NCBI RefSeq assembly: GCF_001889265.1
Contig: NZ_CP018151.1
Location: 1,488,001 to 1,552,000 of the forward strand
Length of the DNA: 64,000 nucleotides
Source of the DNA: Microbacterium sp. 1.5R
Lineage (GTDB): Bacteria > Actinomycetota > Actinomycetes > Actinomycetales > Microbacteriaceae
Direction of reading: 5' to 3'
The notes beneath the pieces are model-generated. The model had not been told where the DNA came from and did not search any database. It saw only the letters and a program-made list of their open reading frames with translations. Numbering within the stretch: the first letter of the stretch is position 1; the number at the start of each line of letters is the position of its first letter. The position numbers and the translations under genes are program-made. Shown here piece by piece: positions 24,387 to 33,429 of the stretch.

Positions 24387-25337
24387 GTGCTCGCCACTTT
24401 TCTCATCGGTCTTCGTGAAGGCCTCGAAGCCGCGATCGTCGTCGGCATCCTCGTCGCCTACCTGCGCAGGCTCGGTCGCGGTGACGCGTTGCCCAGGCTC
24501 TGGGCGGGGGTCGGCCTGGCGATCGCCCTCGCACTCGGCATCGGGGCCGTCCTGACCTTCGGTGCGTACTCGCTGACCTTCGAGGCTCAGGAGCTGATCG
24601 GCGGACTGCTGTCGCTGCTCGCGGTGGGCATGGTGACCTGGATGATCTTCTGGATGCAGAAGGCCGGGCGCACGATGAAGGCGACCCTCGAGGGCGGACT
24701 CGACCGCGCGCTCACACAGGGCGGCGTCTGGGCGCTGATCGCGATCGGCTTCGTCTCGGTGGCACGCGAGGGGATCGAGACGACTCTTCTGCTGTGGTCG
24801 ATGGTGCAGTCCTTCGGCGATGCTCCGTCGGCGCTGCTCGGCGCGGTGCTCGGGCTTCTCGCCGCCGTGGTGATCGGCTGGGCGCTCGCCCGCGGCGCCG
24901 TCCGGCTCGACCTTCGCCGGTTCTTCACCTGGACCAGTGGGTTCCTCGTCATCGTCGCAGCCGGGGTGCTCGCCTACGCGATCATGGACCTCCAGGAGGC
25001 CGGCGCGTTGCCGGGACCGTTCACCGCGGCGGCACCGATCGACGCGGCCACCGGGGCGGTCGCTCTCGGCTGGGTGGCATTCCCCTTCGGCTGGGCCTTC
25101 GATGTCACGAACGTGATCGCGCCCGACAGTGCCTGGGCGACCATCCTGCAGGCGACCGTCGGCTTCATGCCACGGATGACGTGGCTCCAGGTCACGGCTT
25201 GGACCGTGTACATCGTCGTCGTCGGGCTCTTCTTCATCCGGGGGCTCCGGTCACGCCGGTCCGCCTCCCCACATGTGCAGACGTCCCCTGGCCGCGACAC
25301 GTCGGCATCCACTCTCACCCAGCAAGGAGCAGCATGA
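24387..25337 (+). CDS. efeU: Ferrous iron permease EfeU
   Basis: A 316-residue FTR1-family membrane protein with about seven helices. The two iron-binding REXXE motifs are REGLE at residues 10-14 and REGIE at 127-131. The frame is open from 24351, but GTG 24387 gives the usual N-terminus in which helix 1 begins at once with LATFLIGLREGLE; the upstream codons overlap the iron-box region. First gene of efeUOB; the stop overlaps efeO (ATGA). The system imports ferrous iron, with EfeO and EfeB on the outer face. Confidence 0.93.
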   Translation: MLATFLIGLREGLEAAIVVGILVAYLRRLGRGDALPRLWAGVGLAIALALGIGAVLTFGAYSLTFEAQELIGGLLSLLAVGMVTWMIFWMQKAGRTMKATLEGGLDRALTQGGVWALIAIGFVSVAREGIETTLLLWSMVQSFGDAPSALLGAVLGLLAAVVIGWALARGAVRLDLRRFFTWTSGFLVIVAAGVLAYAIMDLQEAGALPGPFTAAAPIDAATGAVALGWVAFPFGWAFDVTNVIAPDSAWATILQATVGFMPRMTWLQVTAWTVYIVVVGLFFIRGLRSRRSASPHVQTSPGRDTSASTLTQQGAA

Positions 25338-26566
25338 CCACCTCTCGCCGAATCCTCGGTGCCGTCGCCGCAGCAGGCGCGGCAGCACTCGTCCTCAGCG
25401 GGTGCGTCGCCAAGAGCGATGTCGCCGCGGGTGCATCCTTCGACGTCTCGTCGACCGACTCGGCGTGCGCCGTCTCGGCTGCGACCGCCCAGAGCGGCAC
25501 ACTCACGTTCGATGTGAAGAACGACAGCGCGCAGACCTCGGAGTTCTATCTGCTCGCAGAAGACGGCCTCCGCATCGTCGGCGAGGTCGAGAACATCGCG
25601 CCCTCAGCGTCGCGGACCCTCACGGTGGTGGCTCAGCCGGGGGAGTACTTCACGCTGTGCAAGCCGGGCATGATCGGCGAGGGGGTCGGCAAGTCCGCGT
25701 TCACCGTGACCGGCGACCGGGTCGCGGTCGACGGCGAGGATGCCGATCAGAAGCAGCAGGCCGTCGACCTCTACGCCGCCTTCGTCAAGGACCAGGTCGG
25801 TCAGCTGGTTCCGTCGGTCGACGAGTTCGTCACCGCCTATGAGTCCGGCGATGATGAGGCCGCGCGAGCGCTGTTCCCCCAGACGCGCGCGTTCTACGAG
25901 CGCATCGAGCCCGTCGCCGAAGCGCTCGGGACGCTCGACCCCCGCATCGACTACCGCGAGGTCGACGCTGTGGCGGAGGGCCTCGACTGGACGGGCTTCC
26001 ACCGCATCGAGAAGGACCTCTGGGTGCCGGCGCAGGACGCCCTCAACGCCGACGGCGAGACGCCCGCATGGCAGGACTGGGCACCGTCGACGACGGAGGA
26101 GCGCGCCGAGTACGGCGACCAGCTGATCGCCGACGTGCAGGAGCTCTACGACTACGTGCACTCGGACGACTTCACCGCGGCTCTCGACGACCAGGGGATC
26201 GGAGGCATCTCGAACGGCGCGATCGCGCTGCTCGACGAAGTGGCGACGGGCAAGATCTCCGGCGAGGAGGACTGGTGGTCCGGCACCGACCTGTACGACT
26301 TCGCCGCGAACGTCGAGGGGTCGAAGATGGCATTCTCGCTCGTTCAGGATTTCGCCACGGCACAGGGGGATGAAGGCGGGGATCTCGTGACCGAGATCGA
26401 AGGCGGATACTCCGCTCTCGAGGAATCCCTCGCGGCGCACGGCTCGCTCTCCGACGGCTTCGTCGGCTACGCCGAGCTCACCGATGCGGACAAGCGCGAG
26501 TTCACCGATCTCATCAACGCCCTCGCAGAGCCGCTCTCGCAGCTCACCGGCACCGTCCTCGACTGA
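25334..26566 (+). CDS. efeO: Iron uptake lipoprotein EfeO
   Basis: A 410-residue secreted protein. The signal peptide ends in the lipobox LVLSGC (Cys24), so it is a membrane-anchored lipoprotein. Domain 1 (~35-140) is the cupredoxin-like part of EfeO; domain 2 is the imelysin/M75 helical bundle with the HxxE metal motif HRIEKDLW (His223, Glu226). It probably delivers iron to EfeU. The start at 25334 overlaps the efeU stop and has AAGGAG upstream. Full domain order, normal length. Confidence 0.93.
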   Translation: MTTSRRILGAVAAAGAAALVLSGCVAKSDVAAGASFDVSSTDSACAVSAATAQSGTLTFDVKNDSAQTSEFYLLAEDGLRIVGEVENIAPSASRTLTVVAQPGEYFTLCKPGMIGEGVGKSAFTVTGDRVAVDGEDADQKQQAVDLYAAFVKDQVGQLVPSVDEFVTAYESGDDEAARALFPQTRAFYERIEPVAEALGTLDPRIDYREVDAVAEGLDWTGFHRIEKDLWVPAQDALNADGETPAWQDWAPSTTEERAEYGDQLIADVQELYDYVHSDDFTAALDDQGIGGISNGAIALLDEVATGKISGEEDWWSGTDLYDFAANVEGSKMAFSLVQDFATAQGDEGGDLVTEIEGGYSALEESLAAHGSLSDGFVGYAELTDADKREFTDLINALAEPLSQLTGTVLD

Positions 26567-26588
26567 TCCGACGGACACGGTCTCGCAC

Positions 26589-27902
26589 ATGAACGACAGC
26601 GCGAAGGACGCTGCAGCTGCCGACTCCCTCTCGGAGTCGGCGGCCGCGGCATCCTCGGCCACGGGTCTCAGCCGGCGCGGACTCCTCGGACTGGCACTCG
26701 GCGGCGGCGTCGCGTCCCTCGCCGTCGGAGTCGGCGCCGGACTGTCGGGGGGAGTCGCGCTCGGACGCGCGAGAGCAGAAGCGGACGCCCAGCGTGCGTA
26801 CGACTTCTTCGGCGCCCATCAGGCGGGAATCACGACGCCCGTGCAGGAGCATCTGCATTTCGCCTCCTTCGACATGATGCCTCGCACCGACCGCGAAGAC
26901 CTGGTCTCGCTGCTGCAGGATTGGACGTATGCCGCCTCGCGGATGACGCAGGGGCTCGAGGTGAGTGCCACCGGCGCTGTCGGGGGCGATGCGGAGGTGC
27001 CGCCGGATGACACGGGCGAGGCTCTCGGGCTGACGGCAGCCGGCCTCACGATCACGTTCGGCTTCGGCCCGACCCTGTTCGAGAACGACGAGGGCGACCG
27101 GTACGGCATCGCCTCCCTGCGTCCCGAGCGGCTCGAGAGGCTTCCCGCCTTCCTCGGCGACGATCTCGACCCGCAGACCTCGCACGGCGATCTCTGCATC
27201 CAGGCGTGCGCCGACGACCCCCAGGTCGCCGTGCACGCGATCCGCAACCTGAGCCGCATCGCCTTCGGTCGTGCCAAGCTGCGCTGGTCCCAGCTCGGGT
27301 TCGGCAAGACGTCCCGCACGACGTCGGCGCAGGCGACGCCCCGCAACCTGTTCGGCTTCAAGGACGGGACCGCGAACATCCTCGCCGATGACTCCGTCGC
27401 CCTCGACGAGAACGTGTGGCTCGGCCCCGATGACAGGCCCGAGTGGATGGTCGGCGGGTCGTACCTCGTGGCGCGCAAGATCGCGATGCGGATCGAGACC
27501 TGGGACCGCGTGCGGCTCTCCGAGCAGAACACCATCATCGGGCGCGACAAGGGCGAGGGCGCTCCGCTCTCCGGCGGCGACGAGTTCGCGGCGCCGGATT
27601 TCGGTACGTCGGCCATCGATCAGAACGCGCACGTCCGTCTCGCGCATCCGGACCAGAACGACGGCATCCGGATCCTGCGGCGAGGATTCAACTACGTCAA
27701 CGGCAACAACGATCTCGGACGGCTGGACGCGGGGCTCTTCTTCCTGTCGTACCAGCGGGATCCCGCACAGTTCGTCTCGCTGCAGCGCCGGCTGTCGACG
27801 GATCGGATGAACGAGTACGTCACGCATGTCGGGTCAGGGATCTGGGCGGTCCCCGGAGGCTCGAAGCCGGGCTCGTTCGTCGGCGCCGACCTCTTCGCCT
27901 GA
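26589..27902 (+). CDS. efeB: Deferrochelatase / DyP-type peroxidase EfeB
   Basis: A 437-residue dye-decolorising haem peroxidase. A Tat signal with Arg29-Arg30 (LSRRGLLGLALGGG) and a long hydrophobic segment shows export in folded form with haem. The DyP motif GFKDG is at residues 256-260 (Asp259), and RRGFNYVNG lies near the C-terminus. In the EfeUOB system it oxidises ferrous iron or releases iron from haem. The start at 26589 is 22 nt after efeO. A Ser/Ala-rich ~25-residue segment precedes the twin arginines. Convergent with the serine hydrolase. Confidence 0.93.
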   Translation: MNDSAKDAAAADSLSESAAAASSATGLSRRGLLGLALGGGVASLAVGVGAGLSGGVALGRARAEADAQRAYDFFGAHQAGITTPVQEHLHFASFDMMPRTDREDLVSLLQDWTYAASRMTQGLEVSATGAVGGDAEVPPDDTGEALGLTAAGLTITFGFGPTLFENDEGDRYGIASLRPERLERLPAFLGDDLDPQTSHGDLCIQACADDPQVAVHAIRNLSRIAFGRAKLRWSQLGFGKTSRTTSAQATPRNLFGFKDGTANILADDSVALDENVWLGPDDRPEWMVGGSYLVARKIAMRIETWDRVRLSEQNTIIGRDKGEGAPLSGGDEFAAPDFGTSAIDQNAHVRLAHPDQNDGIRILRRGFNYVNGNNDLGRLDAGLFFLSYQRDPAQFVSLQRRLSTDRMNEYVTHVGSGIWAVPGGSKPGSFVGADLFA

Positions 27903-27915
27903 TGCCGGTCGAGGG

Positions 27916-28779
27916 TCAGGAGCGCAGCGTCTCCGCGACAAAGGTCGCGTAGGCATCCGCACCGAAATGGTCGTCGGCTGTGATCGTGACGACTGCATCC
28001 TCACCGAATATCAGCAGCTGTCCGTACGCCCCGTGCAGGCGCCACACCTGGCCCGGGCCGTCCCACCCCGCGAGCGCATAGCGCTCGTAACCGGCATTCT
28101 CACCGGCGACCACCCAGTCGGAGTGCATCGCGTCGATGATCTCGGTCGGCACGAGTCGTCGGCCCTGCCATTCGCCACGGTCGCGGATCAGTCGACCGAG
28201 GCGTGCCACCTCTTCCGTGCGCAGTGCGATGCCGCCTCCCGCGACGATGCGTCCCTGCGGGCACCGCTCCCACTCGAGGTCGTCGAAGCCCAGAGGTGCG
28301 AGCAGCCGGGGGCGCAGATACTCGACGACGTCACCGGTCCGCGTGGCCAGGATCATCATCGCCGCGTACGTGCTGGCGTTGGAGTACTGGAAGACGTGAC
28401 CGCGAGACGGGCGCGAGAGGAACTCTCGTGCGAGATCGGGCCAGTCCGTCATCATGGTCTCCGACCAGGCGAGATCGACTCCGCTCGACATCGAGAGCAG
28501 TCGTCGCAGCGTGAGGTGCTCGACGCCGTCTCCGAAGGCGAGGTCCGGCACGTACTCTGCGATCGGGGCATCGAGCGAGATGAGACCGTCGGCGGCAGCG
28601 ATTCCGGCCGCGAGGACGCACACGCCCTTCGCAACCGAGTGGATCTCCTCGCGGACGTCGGCAGTCCACCGGTGCTCGGCGACGTCGTCACCCACGAGCA
28701 CGTGGAGCCCGTGAGCCCCGAACCCCGACGAGTCCGCATGGTCCACGAGGCGGTCGCGGATCATCTTGGCTCTCGTCAC
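27916..28779 (-). CDS. Beta-lactamase-family serine hydrolase
   Basis: A 287-residue penicillin-binding-protein-fold hydrolase (class C beta-lactamase/esterase family). Motifs: SVAK (Ser48, Lys51), YSN (Tyr130) and HGAYG in place of KTG. No signal peptide is visible, unlike true beta-lactamases, so an esterase or peptide hydrolase role inside the cell is more likely than antibiotic resistance. The GTG start overlaps the stop of the upstream acyltransferase gene (GTGA), so the two are translationally coupled. Confidence 0.88.
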   Translation of the reverse strand: MTRAKMIRDRLVDHADSSGFGAHGLHVLVGDDVAEHRWTADVREEIHSVAKGVCVLAAGIAAADGLISLDAPIAEYVPDLAFGDGVEHLTLRRLLSMSSGVDLAWSETMMTDWPDLAREFLSRPSRGHVFQYSNASTYAAMMILATRTGDVVEYLRPRLLAPLGFDDLEWERCPQGRIVAGGGIALRTEEVARLGRLIRDRGEWQGRRLVPTEIIDAMHSDWVVAGENAGYERYALAGWDGPGQVWRLHGAYGQLLIFGEDAVVTITADDHFGADAYATFVAETLRS

Positions 28780-29933
28780 TCCTTCAGGCTAGCCGCTGCG
28801 CCCTGACGGGGCCGACGAGAGCCGGTCGGGTCGCTGCGGTGGCCCTCGCGTCGAGCCAGCTCGGGGTCTCGGAAGAGCCAGGACGGGCGGGGCTCCACCA
28901 GCGGGCGGAAGAGCCAGCGCACGGGCTTGGTGGCGAGCGCGAGAGCCAGCACCACCGACAGCAGCGTCACGAGCGGCAGCCACAGCCACGTCGGGTCGAG
29001 GTCGCGCAGCACCCCGGTCTCGCGGAAGGGGTACAGCACGAACGAGTGGAGCAGGAACACGTACATCGTGTACTGGCCGAACTTCGTCCACCAGTAGGTT
29101 CCGCGGGGGATCAGGGCGAAGAAGGCGGCGCTCAGGATCACTGCCATCAGCATGAGTGCGACGCGCACACCGCCGGCCCACCACTGCTCTCCGCCGAGGT
29201 CCGCGTACGCGTCCTCGTAGAACAACCAGTGGCGCAGATCGAGCTCCTTCCAGACATCGATCCACCGCCAGGCCGAGAATCCTGCCGCGGCGAGGAGTAC
29301 GACGCTGACGACGCGGATCCACCACGGGCGGATCTCGAGGAGGCGGAAGCGAGTGACGACGTCGCGTTCGCGCAGCCACCAGCCGAGTGCGAAGAAGGGC
29401 AGAAGGCCCAGGGTCCGCGAGAGCGAGAACGTGCTGTCGACGTTGGGCAGATAGCCCACGCCGATCGAGATGATGACGGTCCACAGCAGCGGCCACCGCA
29501 GCAGCGCGAGGTAGGGGAGGACGAGGCGGAAGATGCCGAGCGCCAGGAGGAACCAGAGGGTCCAGGACGGTTTGGTGAAGTTCGGGTCGGCCTGACCCTC
29601 GACCAGCCATTTCGTGAGGGTCCACAGGAACTCGAAGATCACGTAGGGCAGCAGGATGTCGGTGATCACCCTGGCCATCTGCACACGCGTCGGGGAACCG
29701 GACTTCGAGAAGTAGCCCGAGATGATCGCGAACGCCGGCATGTGGAAGGCGTAGAGGGCGAGATAGGCCGCGAGCGCTATGTCGGAGTCGTAGGTGAGGC
29801 GCTGGATCGCGTGGCCGAGCACCACGAGGACGATGCACGCATATCGCGCGTTGTCCCAGAACGGCACGCGCTTGCGGGGCTTCTGGACGGATCCGGTGGC
29901 GGGGTTCGTCAGGGCGGATCCGTCGCTGTGCAT
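28776..29933 (-). CDS. Acyltransferase-3-family membrane protein
   Basis: A 385-residue membrane protein with about ten helices, of the acyltransferase 3 family that O-acetylates cell-surface sugars and other carbohydrates. The opening WDNARYACIVLVVLGHAIQ has the conserved Asp and the catalytic His of the family, followed by FHMPAFAIISGYF. The C-terminal tail is Arg-rich and cytoplasmic. It is first in a two-gene operon with the serine hydrolase; together they could add and remove acyl groups, which is inference. The ATG is 6 nt after a TAGCCT box. Confidence 0.88.
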   Translation of the reverse strand: MHSDGSALTNPATGSVQKPRKRVPFWDNARYACIVLVVLGHAIQRLTYDSDIALAAYLALYAFHMPAFAIISGYFSKSGSPTRVQMARVITDILLPYVIFEFLWTLTKWLVEGQADPNFTKPSWTLWFLLALGIFRLVLPYLALLRWPLLWTVIISIGVGYLPNVDSTFSLSRTLGLLPFFALGWWLRERDVVTRFRLLEIRPWWIRVVSVVLLAAAGFSAWRWIDVWKELDLRHWLFYEDAYADLGGEQWWAGGVRVALMLMAVILSAAFFALIPRGTYWWTKFGQYTMYVFLLHSFVLYPFRETGVLRDLDPTWLWLPLVTLLSVVLALALATKPVRWLFRPLVEPRPSWLFRDPELARREGHRSDPTGSRRPRQGAAASLKE

Positions 29934-29939
29934 GCTCTG

Positions 29940-29945
29940 AGGCTA
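29940..29945 (-). promoter_or_regulatory. -10 box of the acyltransferase gene (leaderless)
   Basis: TAGCCT on the minus strand, 6 nt before ATG 29933. Confidence 0.45.
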
Positions 29946-29973
29946 CTCGGGGAATAATGTTGCTCGCATCGCG

Positions 29974-30003
29974 TTGACTCAGATACATTCAAATGAATAG
30001 AAC
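29974..30003 (+). promoter_or_regulatory. Promoter of the flavin monooxygenase operon
   Basis: A rare consensus-like -35, TTGACT (29974-29979), with a -10 of TAGAAC at 29998-30003 (18-nt spacer). The spacer contains the palindrome at 29987-29998. The region is conspicuously AT-rich for this genome. Confidence 0.5.
29987..29998. promoter_or_regulatory. Palindrome in the promoter spacer, candidate operator
   Basis: ATTCA-AA-TGAAT lies between the -35 and -10 of the monooxygenase operon. This shape and AT content are typical of MarR/OhrR-type redox-sensing repressors; no such regulator is adjacent. Confidence 0.5.
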
Positions 30004-30042
30004 CGGATGCAGGGCACCCGATTCGGAGAAGACGGAGCAATC

Positions 30043-31266
30043 ATGAGTGAGCAGGCAGGCGTCCCGGTGCAGTTCGGCATCATGTCGGTCAGCGACATCA
30101 CCCGCGACCCGACCACCGGCGAGACGCCGAGTGAACAGGAGCGGATCAAGGCGACCCTCGCGATCGCCAAGCACAGCGAGGAGGTCGGCCTCGACGTCTT
30201 CGCGATCGGCGAGCACCACAACCCTCCGTTCTGGTCCTCGAGCCCCACGACGTTCCTCGCCGCCCTCGCGGCTCAGACCGAGCGTCTGATCGTCTCGACG
30301 TCGACCACCCTGATCACGACCAACGACCCGGTGCGCATCGCCGAGGAATACGCGATGCTGCAGCACGTCTCGGACGGGCGCATGGACCTCATGCTCGGCC
30401 GCGGCAACACGGGTCCGGTGTACCCCTGGTTCGGTCAGGACATCCGTCAGGGGCTCCCGCTGGCGATCGAGAACTACGCCCTGCTGCACAAGCTGTGGCG
30501 TGAGGACGTCGTGAACTGGGAGGGCAAGTTCCGCACCCCGCTGCAGGGCTTCACCTCGACGCCTCGTCCCCTCGACGGAGTCGCGCCGTTCGTGTGGCAC
30601 GGATCGATCCGCACCCCGGAGATCGCCGAGCAGGCCGCGTACTACGGCGACGGCTTCTTCGCGAACAACATCTTCTGGCCCAAGGAGCACTACCAGCGCC
30701 TGATCGAGCTGTACCGCCAGCGCTACGCGCACTACGGACACGGCACACCCGAACAGGCGATCGTCGGCCTCGGCGGCCAGGTGTTCATGGCGGCGAAGTC
30801 GCAGGATGCCGTGAATCAGTTCCGCCCCTACTTCGACAATGCCCCTGTGTACGGTCACGGACCGAGCATGGAGGACTTCACCGAGATGACCCCGCTGACG
30901 GTGGGCTCGCCTCAGCAGGTCATCGACCGCTACGCCGCCATGCGCGAGCACTACGGCGACTACCAGCGTCAGCTGTTCCTGATCGACCACGCGGGCCTTC
31001 CGCTGAAGACCGTCCTCGAGCAGCTGGACATCCTCGGTTCCGAGGTCGTGCCCGTCCTGCGCAAGGAGCTGGCGAAGGATCGTCCGGCCGGCGTGCCGGA
31101 TGCTCCGACACATGCCGCACGGGTGAGGGCCGAGTTCGGCGACGGACCGACGCGTCAGGCTCGTCCGGGTGCGAACCGCGGTGACAACCTGACGGGGGAT
31201 TCGCCCTATCAGGACTCTCCCGCTCCGGCGGGAGCCGCGTTCGGACTCAGCCGGAAGGGGGCCTGA
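30043..31266 (+). CDS. LLM-class flavin-dependent oxidoreductase
   Basis: A 407-residue luciferase-like monooxygenase (CE1758-type). Recognised by QFGIMSVSDIT at the start, GLDVFAIGEHHNP, the STTLITTNDPVRIAEE strand-helix and GRMDLMLGRGNTGP. It uses reduced FMN, presumably supplied by the FMN reductase encoded 1 nt downstream, so the pair forms a two-component monooxygenase. The ATG 30043 is preceded by GGAG at good distance; an in-frame codon at 30007 is less natural. The last ~60 residues are polar and likely disordered. Substrate unknown. Confidence 0.9.
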   Translation: MSEQAGVPVQFGIMSVSDITRDPTTGETPSEQERIKATLAIAKHSEEVGLDVFAIGEHHNPPFWSSSPTTFLAALAAQTERLIVSTSTTLITTNDPVRIAEEYAMLQHVSDGRMDLMLGRGNTGPVYPWFGQDIRQGLPLAIENYALLHKLWREDVVNWEGKFRTPLQGFTSTPRPLDGVAPFVWHGSIRTPEIAEQAAYYGDGFFANNIFWPKEHYQRLIELYRQRYAHYGHGTPEQAIVGLGGQVFMAAKSQDAVNQFRPYFDNAPVYGHGPSMEDFTEMTPLTVGSPQQVIDRYAAMREHYGDYQRQLFLIDHAGLPLKTVLEQLDILGSEVVPVLRKELAKDRPAGVPDAPTHAARVRAEFGDGPTRQARPGANRGDNLTGDSPYQDSPAPAGAAFGLSRKGA

Positions 31267-31267
31267 G

Positions 31268-31912
31268 ATGACCACTCGTCGTATCGCCGTCGTGTCTGCC
31301 GGGCTCTCGAACCCGTCGTCCACGCGCATGCTCGCGGATCGCCTCGCGGCCGAGACAGTGAAGGCCCTCGCGGGGCACGACATCGAGGCGAGCGTCGACG
31401 TGATCGAGCTGCGCGACTACGCCCACGACATCACGAACAACCTGCTCACCGGATTCGCACCGCCCGCGCTCGAGACCGCGATCAACACCGTGGTGTCGGC
31501 GGACGCGCTCATCGCCGTCACGCCGATCTTCTCGACGAGCTACAACGGGCTCTTCAAGTCGTTCATCGACGTGCTCGATCCCGACGCGCTCACGGGCAAG
31601 CCGGTGCTGATCGGAGCGAACGCCGGCACGGCTCGGCACTCGCTCGCCATCGACTACGCCATCCGTCCGCTCTTCGCCTACCTGCATGCCGACGCCGTCT
31701 CGACCGGTGTGTTCGCGGCGTCGAGCGACTGGGGCGGGGGCGGCGACGACGTCGCGCCTCTGGCCAAGCGCGTCGAGAAGGGCGCTCGCGAGCTGGCTGA
31801 GGCGATCGCGAAGCGCGAGGTGGCTGCGGCCGCCGACCCGTACGACCCGGCGACGTATCTCGGAGAGGGCCGTTCGTTCGGCCACATGCTCGGCGGTCTC
31901 GCCGGCGAATGA
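31268..31912 (+). CDS. FMN reductase, CE1759 type
   Basis: A 214-residue NAD(P)H-dependent FMN reductase of the flavodoxin-like NADPH_dep_FMN_red family. Seen: RRIAVVSAGLSNPSSTRMLAD, the phosphate-binding first loop, TPIFSTSYNGLFKSFIDVL and the C-terminal DDVAPLAKRVEKGARELA helix. It starts 1 nt after the monooxygenase stop and most likely supplies FMNH2 to it. Family, order and spacing match the standard two-gene arrangement in actinobacteria. Confidence 0.9.
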   Translation: MTTRRIAVVSAGLSNPSSTRMLADRLAAETVKALAGHDIEASVDVIELRDYAHDITNNLLTGFAPPALETAINTVVSADALIAVTPIFSTSYNGLFKSFIDVLDPDALTGKPVLIGANAGTARHSLAIDYAIRPLFAYLHADAVSTGVFAASSDWGGGGDDVAPLAKRVEKGARELAEAIAKREVAAAADPYDPATYLGEGRSFGHMLGGLAGE

Positions 31913-31980
31913 TCGATCCCCGGCACGACCGGGAATGAGCGCAGGGCCATGAGGCCGTAGACGATGTCCGAAGGGAGTCG

Positions 31981-31986
31981 TACGGT
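31981..31986 (+). promoter_or_regulatory. -10 box of the FAD-linked oxidase gene (leaderless)
   Basis: TACGGT followed by 6 nt and ATG 31993. Confidence 0.4.
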
Positions 31987-31992
31987 GACCTC

Positions 31993-33345
31993 ATGGCCCT
32001 TCGCTCTGTCCTCGAATCCGCGCGGCATGCCCTGCGCGGCGCTCTCGTCCTCCCCGGCGACGAATCCTTCGACGCGGCGCGTCGTCCGTGGAACCTGGCG
32101 ATCGAACAGCATCCGGCGGGCGTGGCCGCACCGGCCGATCTGCGCGATCTGCGCGCTCTTCTCGACGCCGCGGGCGACGCGGGCGTGACGCTCGCGGTCC
32201 AGCCCACCGGGCACGGCGCCGGCGGAGACCTGGCCGACGCCGTCATCGTCCGAATGGCGGCCTTCGACGAGCTGTCGATCGACCTCGGTTCGGGGGTGGT
32301 CCGCATCGGCAGCGGAGTCCGCTGGGGCGCCGTCGTCGAGGCGCTCGAAGGAACGGGCTGGGTGGCTCCTGCCGGCACGAGCCCGGTCGTCGCCGTCGCG
32401 GGGTACACCCTGGGCGGCGGCCATTCCTGGTTCAGTCGCACAGCAGGACTCGGGTCGGACAACCTCAGGGCCGCGTGGGTGCTGCGGAGCGACGGGACCC
32501 ATGATCGGGTCGACGACGAGAGCGACCCGGAGATGATGTGGGCGCTTCGCGGAGCGGGCGGCGTCGTCGGAATCGTGACGGCCCTCGAGATCGACCTGGT
32601 TCCCGCGCCGTCGCTGTGGGGAACCGAACTCACTTTCGACGCCGCAGACGCCGGGTCGGTGCTGCGGGCCGTCCGCGATCTGTCCGCAGAGGCCCCGGCG
32701 TCGCTCAACGTGTTCGTGAATTCGATGCGTATGCCCGACGCTCCGCAGCTTCCCGAGGAGATCCGCGGACGCAGCTTCCTCAGCGTGCGGGCGCTGTCCA
32801 CGGTCGGATCCGCCGATGAGCTGTTCGAGCGGGTGCGGCGAGCAGGCACGGTTCGTCGTGAGATGTCGGGGGCCACATCGCCGAAGACCGTCGCGGCGTC
32901 GAGCGGCGAACCCACCGAACCGACGCCGGGCAAAGGCGTGTCTGCTGCGCTCTCGTCGCTCGACGACGCGACGATCGACGATCTCTTGCGGTTCCGCGAA
33001 CTGCCGGATCAGTGGCCGATCATGGGCATCGACATCCGGATGCTCGGTGGCGCGCTGGACGATCCTCGACGCGCCGGATTCGCGACACTTCAGGGCGTCG
33101 GCTGGCTGCTCCACGCCCTGGTGCCCGTCTTCCCCGGGGTGCCGAGCGAACCGGGGGAGGCGAGCATGGCGGGCTTCCGTGAGGTGCTGGCGCACGCGAT
33201 CGCCCCGTGCACGGTCCCGACGTTCCTGGGTCCGGGTGAGACCCTCGAGCGCTGCGGTGACCCGACGGCGATCGATCGCCTTCGCGCCATCAGGGCCGCC
33301 GCCGACCCCGACTCGCTGATCCACGAGGGGCGGCTCCCGCGCTGA
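31993..33345 (+). CDS. FAD-binding PCMH-type oxidoreductase
   Basis: A 450-residue FAD-linked oxidase of the vanillyl-alcohol-oxidase/berberine-bridge superfamily. FAD-domain features: VQPTGHGAGGDLAD, whose His is at the position used for covalent FAD attachment in relatives, VRIGSGVRWGAV, AGTSPVVAVAGYTLGGG and LRGAGGVVGIVTALE. The Cys used for bicovalent FAD linkage by some members is not seen near GGGHSW. The C-terminus ends in a short berberine-bridge-like segment. Family members oxidise sugars, alcohols or alkaloids; substrate unknown. Convergent with the response regulator. Confidence 0.9.
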   Translation: MALRSVLESARHALRGALVLPGDESFDAARRPWNLAIEQHPAGVAAPADLRDLRALLDAAGDAGVTLAVQPTGHGAGGDLADAVIVRMAAFDELSIDLGSGVVRIGSGVRWGAVVEALEGTGWVAPAGTSPVVAVAGYTLGGGHSWFSRTAGLGSDNLRAAWVLRSDGTHDRVDDESDPEMMWALRGAGGVVGIVTALEIDLVPAPSLWGTELTFDAADAGSVLRAVRDLSAEAPASLNVFVNSMRMPDAPQLPEEIRGRSFLSVRALSTVGSADELFERVRRAGTVRREMSGATSPKTVAASSGEPTEPTPGKGVSAALSSLDDATIDDLLRFRELPDQWPIMGIDIRMLGGALDDPRRAGFATLQGVGWLLHALVPVFPGVPSEPGEASMAGFREVLAHAIAPCTVPTFLGPGETLERCGDPTAIDRLRAIRAAADPDSLIHEGRLPR

Positions 33346-33429
33346 CACCGGGCTGAGACCGGGCCGCATCCAGCGGAAAGGATCCGCGTCGTTCGAACGA
33401 TCGGGACGGGCGGGGGTGCCGCGCCGGCA

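Noticed and set aside
27916..28779. Beta-lactamase resistance gene
   Set aside because: SxxK, YSN and HGA motifs fit the wider serine-hydrolase family, but there is no export signal and no KTG; resistance is not supported.
33393..33402. CGTTCGAACG palindrome as an SOS box
   Set aside because: The half-sites are in the wrong order and spacing: LexA needs GAAC-N4-GTTC.
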